A stretch of 64,000 bases of DNA, taken from assembly GCA_014529385.2 (NCBI GenBank), contig CM043952.1, positions 155,933,557-155,997,556 of the forward strand, in the 5' to 3' direction. This document shows, piece by piece, positions 51,760-61,700 of the stretch. The stretch's first letter is position 1; every line of letters begins with the position of its first letter. This stretch comes from Adiantum capillus-veneris (lineage: Eukaryota > Streptophyta > Polypodiopsida > Polypodiales > Pteridaceae). The translations under genes and the position numbers were made by a program. A model generated the notes under the pieces. It did not search any database, was not told the DNA's origin, and saw only the letters and a program-made list of their open reading frames with translations.

Positions 51760-53925
51760 CTACTCCACATTTGATACCATATCTGAACTTTGATCCAAGT
51801 GTGGCTGATGTGCACGAGTGAGGCCTTCTTTGGCTTTTAGAGCATGTCTTTCTGGAATCTTTATTCTAGAAAATGGTCCTTCTTTGTTGGGTCTCCAGGA
51901 CCAAACAATTGCATCTATAGTTTCCCACACTTGTGGGTCCTTATAGTTGACAGCCCAATAACCCTTCCAACAATTACTGTAAGCTTGAGTATTTGTCATC
52001 CCACTTTTTCTCGCGCAAGGTGCCCAATATTGAATCAAGAGTTTTCTGTAGTTTGGTGATGTAGGCTCATTATCAATGTCAGATAAAGCCATTGCAAGCC
52101 ACACTGGATAGATTTCTGTGTCACTCGGAACAAGCATAAGAAAGTCACCTTGGTGCACATCAGACATAGGGTCAAACTCTTCCCTTGGCCTATCTCGTTG
52201 AGGCCCACAAAAATGATCGTTCAACTCTTGAAGGCCTAGGAATCTTTCTGCTCCTTGTTGCAAATTCATTGTAGTGCTTTGTAGGTGAGAATATTCTTGA
52301 GTTTTTGGCCAAAACATTTCATACAAGACTCCCTCTGATATGATTGCTTTTCCAATCTCTTCAATTACCTTACTCCAATAATCTATCACGGGTCTATAAT
52401 ATCGCGGAATACTTGAACCATTCCCTAAATTTTTCCAAAATTTTATATAGTTCTTTAGCCCCAAAATGACTTCTTCGTGGGCCTTGACATACTCCGCCAT
52501 TTGTACTAGAGGTGGATCTCCATGTGGTAACATTGGCTTGCCTTCTGTGTCTGTTTTCCAAAGGCGAATACTTCCACTCCAACTTGATACACCTACATGT
52601 GCCTTATATTGCATCATTGGTGTCTCATCCTGCATAAAGAACCTGAACTGAAGCGGTTTGGAATGTCCAACAAGTATGTCTTGTCCATCACAAAGATAGC
52701 CATCACAATATTGCTTGAAATCGGGGATCTTTGTGAGAAAAAGTGGAGCTGGAGATGAAGATGAGTTGTTTCGTAATGTATCCATCAAATGTGGCAAAGT
52801 ATAGGTTTGTGTAACTCTCAACTTCTCTGAAAACCTACTAAACATGGCATCTATGTCCTCATGTGTATGCCCAATCATTAAAAATCCCAGCTGGATGGTT
52901 TTGAAAACACCCCTTGCAACAAGCATTGACAAATAGGCAAATAAGTATCGATTTTTGTTTTCCCCTGCACAATTATCCAATTGTAGCAACAAGTTCTCTG
53001 GCAATCTGCGAAATGTTGACCCCAATTCCTCTTCTCCAATTTCTGACGACTGCACAATGGGCTCTTTTCCATCACTCAAGTTATGGTAGTCCAAAGCATC
53101 CCTTGAGTTCAAAGCATGTAGTAGTGAAATATTGCTCCTTGGAAGTCCATTTGTTACTAGATCACCAAGAGGATGCTTATCTATCCTCTCGAGGTTATGT
53201 AAACAATTAGCAATTGAGCCAATTGTAAGATTTGGATCAGCTGGCCACAAACCATTCAAGAGAAAGTGTCCGTAATGACCTTCTCCATGTCCATGAGTGA
53301 TCATGCCAATCAATGCCACCTGTAGATTATATCTTGAATCCACACCCTTGGGAACAATGCGTAATCTAGGAATGGCAGTCTTCTTTTGATCCATCTTATC
53401 ATGGATTATGCATACATATTTTTGTGGTTGAGTTTCTGAATACGTGCGCCATGCATAATATAGGCTTCTGCAACTCTTTTGTTGTGCCATGTGAACTTCT
53501 CTCTCCCTCAAGAGAAGAGCTCTCTCTTCAAGAGAAGGTTTAGCTTCTAACCTTGCCTTGATTGAGCTACAAATATTGCACTTAGAGAACTCACTCGTCT
53601 TTGTTAAAGTGACATGTGGGTACTCTTTGTTCCAAATTCTACCAAAAGAAGATTGGGATAGCTTCTTCTCATAGCCCATTTGGTCAAGTGTCGTGTTGAT
53701 TTCACATAAAATATCCACTTGTTTGTATGTTGATGGAATCACCAATTGAGTCTCTCTTGAGCCATCTAGCAGTGTTCTACTTCTATGTGGCATCTTCTCA
53801 GAGTTGTTTTCCACAAACTCATTTAGTAGTGCTCTTGCTAAACTAGTATGTTGAAGTCCCCTTCTCAATGTACATGTGTTCCCATGTACATATTGGCGCA
53901 CACCATTTTCAAAGTTCTCCTTGTA
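51760..53925 (-). CDS. DUF7869-type transposase, C-terminal part (copy 2)
   Basis: This 713-codon frame continues in frame from the upstream ORF across one TGA (53926-53928). Landmarks, counted from the GTG at 53901, are: a CNICSSIK Cys pair (~108), IIHDKMDQKKTAIP (Asp 168/171), GHGEGHYGHFLLNGLWPADPN (~204), LLQLDNCAGENKN (Asp 309) and FLMIGHTHEDIDAMF (Asp 349/351). It ends with a ~350-residue C-terminal region (ELNDHFCGPQ, YPVWLAMALSD, KGYWAVNY). The three Asp blocks in this order are the hallmark of DUF7869 proteins and look like an RNase H-fold D-D-D/E transposase core; that mechanism is my inference. The 3' part matches the copy 1 relic. Confidence 0.8.
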   Translation of the reverse strand, partial: YKENFENGVRQYVHGNTCTLRRGLQHTSLARALLNEFVENNSEKMPHRSRTLLDGSRETQLVIPSTYKQVDILCEINTTLDQMGYEKKLSQSSFGRIWNKEYPHVTLTKTSEFSKCNICSSIKARLEAKPSLEERALLLREREVHMAQQKSCRSLYYAWRTYSETQPQKYVCIIHDKMDQKKTAIPRLRIVPKGVDSRYNLQVALIGMITHGHGEGHYGHFLLNGLWPADPNLTIGSIANCLHNLERIDKHPLGDLVTNGLPRSNISLLHALNSRDALDYHNLSDGKEPIVQSSEIGEEELGSTFRRLPENLLLQLDNCAGENKNRYLFAYLSMLVARGVFKTIQLGFLMIGHTHEDIDAMFSRFSEKLRVTQTYTLPHLMDTLRNNSSSSPAPLFLTKIPDFKQYCDGYLCDGQDILVGHSKPLQFRFFMQDETPMMQYKAHVGVSSWSGSIRLWKTDTEGKPMLPHGDPPLVQMAEYVKAHEEVILGLKNYIKFWKNLGNGSSIPRYYRPVIDYWSKVIEEIGKAIISEGVLYEMFWPKTQEYSHLQSTTMNLQQGAERFLGLQELNDHFCGPQRDRPREEFDPMSDVHQGDFLMLVPSDTEIYPVWLAMALSDIDNEPTSPNYRKLLIQYWAPCARKSGMTNTQAYSNCWKGYWAVNYKDPQVWETIDAIVWSWRPNKEGPFSRIKIPERHALKAKEGLTRAHQPHLDQSSDMVSNVE

Positions 53926-54987
53926 TCAATAAAATGATGTCTTTGGTATTCCATGTAGCTCATACCATGCTCTACAACAAACAATAGAGCCATTTAGCCT
54001 GAATTGGTATCGTGACTTCTCATCTTTCTGATAACATATAGAAAGAACATCATAAACATAATTAGTGCGTGATTTTTGAGACTCTCCCCAAAATTGTTGT
54101 CGTAACCTTGTCACCATATCACGATCTGCAAATTGGCAGCATTTTTGTGCACAACAATCAATGCATGATACCCTTTGAATTGATTTGTTTGAAAGGTAAA
54201 AAGTCGAAGCTCGTGCTGCTTTTGATTTTTGAGTCCTGTTCATGAAAGTGTATCGTCTCTTCCTTGACAACTGGACAACATTACTCCCATCAAGTTTTTT
54301 TCCAACATTGCCATCGTTGGATACATCCTCATATGTAGCATGCATGCCATCAACAGGAACAAAGCAATGTAATGGGCTCCCATTCAACATTGTTGTCTGC
54401 TTGATGGGCCACTTTAGCAAAGTGATGCTACCCACTTCAACCACATCATCAATGCTTGCATTTTCTCTTTCAATACCCACACCCACACAATCAGGACCAA
54501 GTTCCTGAAAGTTGACATAATCATGTGGAAATACATATAAGATGGTCCCTTCATTCATGGTTTGCATCATTGTGTCATCTTTTAAAAGGACCCTCTGATT
54601 TCTCCAAGACTCTCGAATCATTGCTTCAAATTCTGGGCTTGTCATAGGTATTGCATCTGTAACTAGAGGATCAGAATGATCATGTTCTTCATCACCATTG
54701 TAGCTTTTGTGTGGATCAATTAAGTTCCCATTTAATACAAAAGATTGCAAAAGAAGCTTTGACCATCGAACAACACTCCATAATGAGCCTTGGAGAGATG
54801 AAGTATCCATTGTAGGAAAAGGTAGGACCACATCCTTCAAGCATTCCTCCACTAGTATGGAGACATTTCCCAGCCCTATCTTTGTACCACCACAAGTGGA
54901 ATCTGGATCTGTTCTACACACACAACCAATACCAACGATTTCATTGTCAAGTATCATATGTACTTTCTCCCCAGATTCGAAGTCCAT
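53926..54987 (-). CDS. DUF7869-type transposase, N-terminal part (copy 2)
   Basis: 353 codons from ATG at 54987. Residues ~5-85 (VHMILDNEIVGIGCVCRTDP, GGTKIGLGNVSILVEECL, VVLPFP, SLWSVVRWSKLLL) resemble the Tnp1/En/Spm-type domain found in plant DNA transposons. A basic segment (SRKRRYTFMNRTQKSKAARA, ~241-260) could be a nuclear-localisation signal. A Cys-rich motif CIDCCAQKCC lies at 275-284. The end (CCRAWYELHGIPKTSFY) leads without frame change into the next ORF, so the TGA at 53926-53928 is either a mutation or a recoded/spliced position. The ATG sits one base after a splice-acceptor-like TTTTTACTTACAG, so upstream exons may exist. Confidence 0.75.
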   Translation of the reverse strand: MDFESGEKVHMILDNEIVGIGCVCRTDPDSTCGGTKIGLGNVSILVEECLKDVVLPFPTMDTSSLQGSLWSVVRWSKLLLQSFVLNGNLIDPHKSYNGDEEHDHSDPLVTDAIPMTSPEFEAMIRESWRNQRVLLKDDTMMQTMNEGTILYVFPHDYVNFQELGPDCVGVGIERENASIDDVVEVGSITLLKWPIKQTTMLNGSPLHCFVPVDGMHATYEDVSNDGNVGKKLDGSNVVQLSRKRRYTFMNRTQKSKAARASTFYLSNKSIQRVSCIDCCAQKCCQFADRDMVTRLRQQFWGESQKSRTNYVYDVLSICYQKDEKSRYQFRLNGSIVCCRAWYELHGIPKTSFY

Positions 54988-55002
54988 CCTGTAAGTAAAA
55001 AG
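54988..55002 (-). promoter_or_regulatory. Possible 3' splice site before transposase ATG
   Basis: On the - strand TTTTTACTTACAG is followed by GATGGACTTCG, a pyrimidine-rich acceptor ending in CAG one base before the ATG. A matching donor-like GCAAGTAAGTC occurs on the - strand near 58490-58500. Confidence 0.35.
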
Positions 55003-55069
55003 ATTACATTGTTAAATCCATAGTTATAGAAAAATACTCTTCAAACAAAAAATCATGCTACAACATGAA

Positions 55070-56640
55070 AAAGGTTTGCATAGGTTGGACAAGTGGTGAA
55101 CCTTGAGACCAAATCCTCCTTGCTATATTAATGGAAGCAAGGTTGGACAAGTGGTGGACCTTGAAACCAAAGCCTCTTTGCTATATGAGAGCATAGGTTG
55201 GACAAGTGGTGGACCTAGTTGTAATACCCACTGCCACCTATCAACTACTATAGGACTATGCTTTCCAATGTCCAAGTATCCCTTGAGTCTTTCAAGGTTG
55301 AACACGTGGTGGACCTTGAAACAAAAATCCCCTTTCTATATCAGAGCATAGCTTGGACAAGTGGTGGACCTAGTTATAATGCCCAATATCCAAGGTGAAA
55401 TACCTTAGGACTTTTCTACCTTGCTTGCCAATGTTTACGTAGCCCCTCATTTCTTTAATGGAAGTAAGGTTGGACAAGTGGTGGACCTTGAAAGCAAAGC
55501 CTCTTTGCTATATGAGAGCATAGGTTGGACCTAGTTGTAATACCCACTGCCACCTATCAACTACTATAGGACTATGCTTTCCAATGTCCAAGTATCCCTT
55601 GAGTCTTTCAAAGTTGAACACGTGGTGGACCTTGAAACGAAAATCCCCTTTCTATATTAGAAAGGTTGAACACATGGTGGACCTTGAAACAAAAATCCCC
55701 TTTCTTTATCAGAGCATAGCTTGGACAAGTGGTGGACCTAGTTATAATGCCCAATATCCAAGGTGAAACACCTTAGGACCTTGCTACCTTGCTTGCCAAT
55801 GTTTACGTAGCCCCTCATTTCTTTAATGGAAGCAAGGTTGGACAAGTGGTGGACCTTGAAAGCAAAGCCTCTTTGCTATATGAGAGCATAGGTTGGACCT
55901 AGTTGTAATACCCACTGCCACCTATCAACTACTATAGGACTATGCTTTCCAATGTCCAAGAATCCCTTGAGTCTTGCAAGGTTGAACACGTGGTGGACCT
56001 TGAAACCAAATCCCCTTTCTATATCAGAGCATAGCTTGGACAAGTGGTGGACCTAGTTATAATGCCCCTCCTTTCTTTAATGGAAGAAAGGTTGGAAAAG
56101 TGGTGAATCTTGAAACCCAAACCCTTTGGCTATATATAGAGGATATCTTGGACAAGTGGTGGGCTTAGTTGTAGTATCCAATGTCCAAGGTCCAAGGTGA
56201 ACTATGTAAAGACCTTACTTCCAAAAACAAAGTCGTACAAGTGGTTCTCCTTGAAACCAAAACCTCCTTAGTGTATTAGAACATAGCTTGGAGAAGTGGT
56301 GGACTTAGTTGTAATGGTGAATGTCCAAAGCAAACTATTATAGGACCTTGCTTCCCAAATCAAGTTTGGACAAGTGGTGGATCTTGAAACCAAAACCCCC
56401 TTACTCTATTAGAGCATAGCTTAGATAAGTGGTGGACCTAGCTGCCATGGAAAATGTTCAATCTGAACTGCTGCAGGACCTTGCTATTAAATGTCTAAGT
56501 AGAGCTAGCTTCTTTAATGGAATCAAGGTTGGGAAAGTGGTGCATCTTGAAACCAAAAGCCCTTTATTGTATTAGAGCATAGCTTGGACAAGTGAGGGAC
56601 CTAGTTTTAATGTGTGATGTCCAAAGAAAAGTATTACAAG
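55070..56640. repeat. Tandem array I, ~327-368 bp units
   Basis: Units start near AATGGAAGCAAGGTTGG at 55130, 55457, 55825 and about 56079 (shortened). Each unit contains two or three copies of the core TTGGACAAGTGGTGGACCTT or close variants (GGTTGAACACGTGGTGGACC). One unit carries an extra ~42-bp internal duplication. After about 56080 the copies are more diverged. Short Trp-rich frames (DKWWTL-like) are by-products of the core. Confidence 0.85.
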
Positions 56641-57840
56641 ACCTTGCTTTCCAATATTTGAATTGGTCAAGTGGTTAAAACTAAGTATAAAACTTTGACC
56701 ATTTTCTTCTCGAATTGCCAAAAAGCTAGTTTTAGACACCCCTAAATGAAAATGGTTTAGGGTGGCCTTAAACAATGTTTTTTCAAAGACTTGAACAAAA
56801 GGGTTGCCGAAGAGTAATGACAATTTATTGTGGCTTGAAGTGCCTGAGTATGTGAAAACAAGCCTAGGTTTTCCATGAGGCAAAAGGTGACATAATAAGA
56901 ACATTGGAAACTTAGGATTGACCATGTGGCCTAAACTTTGGCAAGTGAAGTGGTGGCCAAGTTTTGTGGCACAGTGTGCACTTGGTCCTATATGTGTTGA
57001 CCACTTGGCTAAATCTAGGACCATAAGGCCAAACCTTTGGCACCTTAAATATAGTATGGGACATAATCTAGAACTGCTATAGTAAATTAGTAGTATAGCT
57101 AATATGTTAATATTTGTATTATATTTAAGTATATGCTAATATAATTTATGTTCAAAATTTCACTAATGAAGAATGTTCCCATTTAGCACTCCAGATGCGG
57201 GGTCTTAGGGCAATGCCACAATGGGGTGACAAGGCAGCGCTTCCACGTGAGGTTTGGGGGTAGCGCTCTTGATGGGGATGTGGAATATAGCGCTCTCGAT
57301 GGCGGGGCTTGGGAGGTTGATTTTGGGATATTGTTCTGGGCGGGGTCCGGGGCAGCGCCCCGGGCGGGGTCAAGGGGCAGCATGTTTTTTTAAGTGAATT
57401 CCTAGTATAGAGTTACACATGTTTTTCATATTTTCAACCATGATTTCTTTAATTTTGGCCATGTGAATTGGTTAACTTTTTATATTGCTTTTGTTTTTTT
57501 TAATCCTATGATAAAACATGGACTTGTAGCATACGTGGCATTCTAATAAACCCTATCAAGATTAGGCACACAGAGAGCGCACGCGCAACGCACGCAGAGA
57601 AAGCAGGCGAGCAGCAAACACACAGAAAGCGCACACGGATCGCACACAGTTGGAGTATATACGCGCGTAGAGGAGCAAGCTCGGCATCGTACACAACACA
57701 CAGGTGGACTGCACAGGATTGAAAGTTCGCGCACAAGATAAAGAAACAGCAGCCTACACAACGCTTTCCAGAAGGGCAGGATCGGGCAGTCTTCTCAGGA
57801 GACATTGCACACCTCACGAATAGAGAAAAAACAGGTATTT
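56641..57840. other. Spacer between arrays; GC-rich block at 57190-57380
   Basis: Mostly unassigned. The GC-rich block repeats the words GCGGGG, CAGCGCC and AGCGCTCTNGATGG several times, and short Pro/Arg frames come from it. The stretch 57550-57760 has many CACAC/GCGC words. No domain was found. A 150-codon - strand frame at 56572-57024 has no family resemblance. Confidence 0.5.
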
Positions 57841-57966
57841 CTCTCTCTCTCACTCTCTGTCTTTCTCCATATAGAGAAGATGGTTCTCTGTAACTCTTCT
57901 TGCACACACACTCTCTCGTCAAAAGACAGAGATACATAGTTTAAAAGTATCCCCGCACACATACAC

Positions 57967-58217
57967 ATATTCCCACACATCGTCTTCCTCTCTTCCACAT
58001 ACATAACCACAGTGAAATCTGTTATCTTGCTGTCTCTCTCTTGAAAATACATGGACATATTCCCACACATCGTCTTCCTCACTTCCACATACATAACCAC
58101 AATGAAATCTGTTATCTTGTTGTCTCTCTCTTGAAAATACGTGCACATATTCCCATACATCGTCTTCCTCTCTTCCACATACATAAACATAGTGAAATCT
58201 GTTATCTTTCTCTCTCC
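57967..58217. repeat. 90-bp tandem repeat, ~2.8 copies
   Basis: Units begin ATATTCCCAYACATCGTC at 57967, 58057 and 58147. Each has CACATACATAACCACARTGA and TGAAATCTGTTATCTT, then a CTCTCTCTTGAAAATAC tail. The block is bracketed by two AAAAAACAGGTATTT words (about 57826 and 58226). Confidence 0.85.
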
Positions 58218-58719
58218 TCTCTCTAAAAAACAGGTATTTATCTCTCTCTCTCTCTCTATCTATCTATCTCTGTATCTTGCTATCTCTCTCTTGAAAATAC
58301 ATGCTCATGTATGTGTGCGTCTGTGTTATCTATGTGTATGTATGTATATTTGTGTTATTTCATTGTAATACTCATACATAATGCAGATACACAATTACAC
58401 TTAATTACGATATGCACACATAGTATATATACATACATAAATATCACAAATAACTAACACATTGTAATACTAGTAAAATTGAATGGAAGACTTACTTGCG
58501 TGATCTGTTAAAGTCGATTCTTGTAGCGAGTTCTGGATGTATGCTGAGCTGATTTTCCTCTAATCCATTTGTAGATATGATTGTAACTTCTGTTTCTCAA
58601 AAATAGTAGTGTTGTTTAGTGATACACCTAATGGACATAAATGGTTTAAACTAGGACATGTAGACCAAAAATACGTGCATTTCTTTGGATGAATATATAC
58701 ACTTTTTGGTGACCCTTAC

Positions 58720-61700
58720 CACAAGTGGTGGACCTTGAGACCAGTGGACTATAAGGACCTCCAAACAATACCTTGTACACTCAATCCTTCTTGGTATCTA
58801 GGTTGGACAAGTGGTGGACCTTATTCAAATTCTCTAACCACTCTCTCTAACATGGTGACATAATTTAGGTGTGATAAATTCATATCTATGCAAACTAATA
58901 TCAGTTTAGGCTTGTTAATTTGAATTTGTTTGAATTTATGTACAATATAATGATTTGAGGTTTGCATATTTGAATTTAGGTGGTATAATGATATCTTTTT
59001 GTGGTAAACTTGAATTTAAAATCAATTTCGCGTGGAATATTTTAAATTTAAGTAGTAAATTTTAAATTTTTATAAAAAAGTTTGAATTTTAAAATTTAGG
59101 CGGGATATTTAAGATTTGGGAGGGATATTTTAAATTTAGGCGGGAAGGTTTTGAATTTATAGCGAGATCTCCCTTACATAAGAGAGTATAGGTTGGACAA
59201 GTGGTGGACCTTCAAGCTAGAGCATCCATGCTATTGGACATGATAGGTAGGGAATCTAGTTGAATATTGTATGTATAATATATATGTAATAGATCTAGCT
59301 TGGACAAGTGGTGGACCTTGGAACAAAACCCCATGTAAAACATATCATGCACATTCCAAGTGGTCAAAAAAAATATCATTTAAGATATAGCCTTATAGGT
59401 TGGACAAGTGGTGGACCTTAACACCCAGATATTCTTCATATAATGACATAGAGTGGAAAACTGGTGAATCTTGAGACCAAACCATGCTACTAGCGATAAT
59501 AGCTTGGACAAGTGGTGGACCTTGAAAGTAAACCCTCCATCTACGAAATATCGTGGGTTTAAGGTATTTCGATGGAGCCTAGCATCTTGGAGACATCGTG
59601 CATCTTGCTTCTCTTCATGTTTCAATGGAGCCTATCTTGGACAAATGGTGGAGCATCCTTCTCTCCATGTTTCAATGGACCCTAGCTTGGACAAGTGGTG
59701 GACCTTTGCTTCTCTCTATGTTTCAATAGAGTTAGCTTGGACAAGTGGTGGACCTTGGAACCAAACCCCCATATAAAACCTATCATGGTCACTCCAAGTG
59801 GTGAGAAAGAATAACCTTTAAGATATAGCCTTATAGGTTGGACAAGTGGTGGACCTTAACACCCTAATATTCTTAATATAATGACATAGAGTGAAAAAGT
59901 GATGAATCTTGAGACAAAACCACTCATGCTACTAGCACTAATAGCTTGGACAAGTGGTGGACCTTGAACGTAAACCCCCCATGTTTCAATAGAGTTAACT
60001 TCGACAAATGGTGGAGCATCCTTCTCTCCATGTTTCAATGGAGCCTAGCTTAGACAAGTGGTGGACCTTTCCTTCTCTCTATGATTCAATAGAGTTAGCT
60101 TGGACAAGTGGTGGACCTTGGAATCAAAGCCCCATGTAAAACCTATCATGGTCACTCCAAGTGGTAATAAATAATAACCTTTAAGATGTAGCCTTATAGG
60201 TTGGACAAGTGGTGGACCTTAACACGCGCATATACTTAATATAATGACATAGAGTGGAAAAATGGTGAATCTTGAGACAAAACCACTCATGCTACTAGTG
60301 ATAATAGCTTGAACAAGTGGTGGACCTTGAATGTAAACCCCTCATCTACGACATATCGTGGGTTTAATGTTTTTCCATGGAGCCTAGCATCTTGGAGACA
60401 TGGTGCACCTTGATTCTCCTCATGTTTCAATGGAGCCTATCTTGGACAAATGGTGGAGCATCCTTCTCTCCATGTTTCAATGGACCCTAGCTTAGACAAG
60501 GGGTGGAACTTTGCTTCTCTCTATGTTTCAATAGAGTTAGCTTGGACAAGTGGTGGAACTTGGAACCAAACCCCCATGTAAAACCTATCATGGTCATTCC
60601 AAGTGGTGAGAAAGAATACCCTTTAAGATATAGCCTTATAGGTTGGACAAGTGGTGGACCTTAACACCCACATATTCTTAATAAAAGTGGTGAATCTTGA
60701 GACCAAACCACTCAGGCTACTAGCAATAATAGCTTGGACAAGTAGTGGACCTTGAATGTAAACCCCTCATCTACGAAATATCGTGGGTTTAATGCATTTC
60801 GATGGAGCCTAGCATCTTGGAGACATGGTGCAGCTTGCTTCTCGTCATGTTTCAATGGAGCCTATCTTGGACAAATGGTGGAGCATCCTTCTCTCCATGT
60901 TTCAATGGACCCTAGCTTGGACAAGTGCTGGACCTTTGTTTCTCTCTATGTTTCAATAGAGTTAGCTTGGACAAGTGGTGGACCTTGGAACCAAACCCCC
61001 ATGTAAAACCTATCATGGTCACTCCAAGTGGTAATAAAGAATAACCTTTAAGATGTAGCCTTATAGGTTGGACAAGTGGTGGACCTTAACACGCGCATAT
61101 TCTTAGTATATTGACATAGAGTGGAAAAGTGGTGAATCTTGAGACCAAACCACTCAGGCTACTACCAATAATAGCTTGGACAAGTGTGGACCTTGAATGT
61201 AAACCCCTCATCTATGACATATCGTGGGTTTAATGTTTTTCGATGGAGCCTAGCATCTTGAAGACATGGTGCACCTTGCTTCTCCTCATGTTTCAATGGA
61301 GCCTACCTTGGACAAATGGTGGAGCATCCTTCTCTCCATGTTTCAATGGACCCTAGGTTAGACAAGGGGTGGACCTTTGCTTCTCTCTATGTTTCAATAG
61401 AGTTAGCTTGGACAAGTGGTGGACCTTGGAACCAAACCCCCATGTAAAACCTCTCATGGTCACTCCAAGTAGTAAGAAAGAATAACCTTTAAGATGTAGC
61501 CTTATAGGTTGGACAAGTGGTGGACCTTAACACCCACATATTCTTAATAAAAGTGGTGAATCTTGAGACCAAACCACTCAGGCTACTAGCAATAATAGCT
61601 TGGACAAGTGGTGGACCTTGAATGTAAACCCCTCATCTACGAAATATCGTGGGTTTAATGTATTTCGATGGAGCTTAGCATCTTGGAGACATGGTGCAGC

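Noticed and set aside
56572-57024. 150-codon - strand ORF
   Set aside because: It overlaps the diverged end of tandem array I and has no motif; probably chance.
57506-57937. 143-codon Cys-rich - strand ORF
   Set aside because: The Cys/Val content comes from CACA/GCGC-rich DNA; no ordered Cys pattern like a real Cys-rich protein.
57967-58217. CRISPR-like regularly spaced repeats
   Set aside because: The 90-bp units are contiguous with no unique spacers; the setting is a plant genome.
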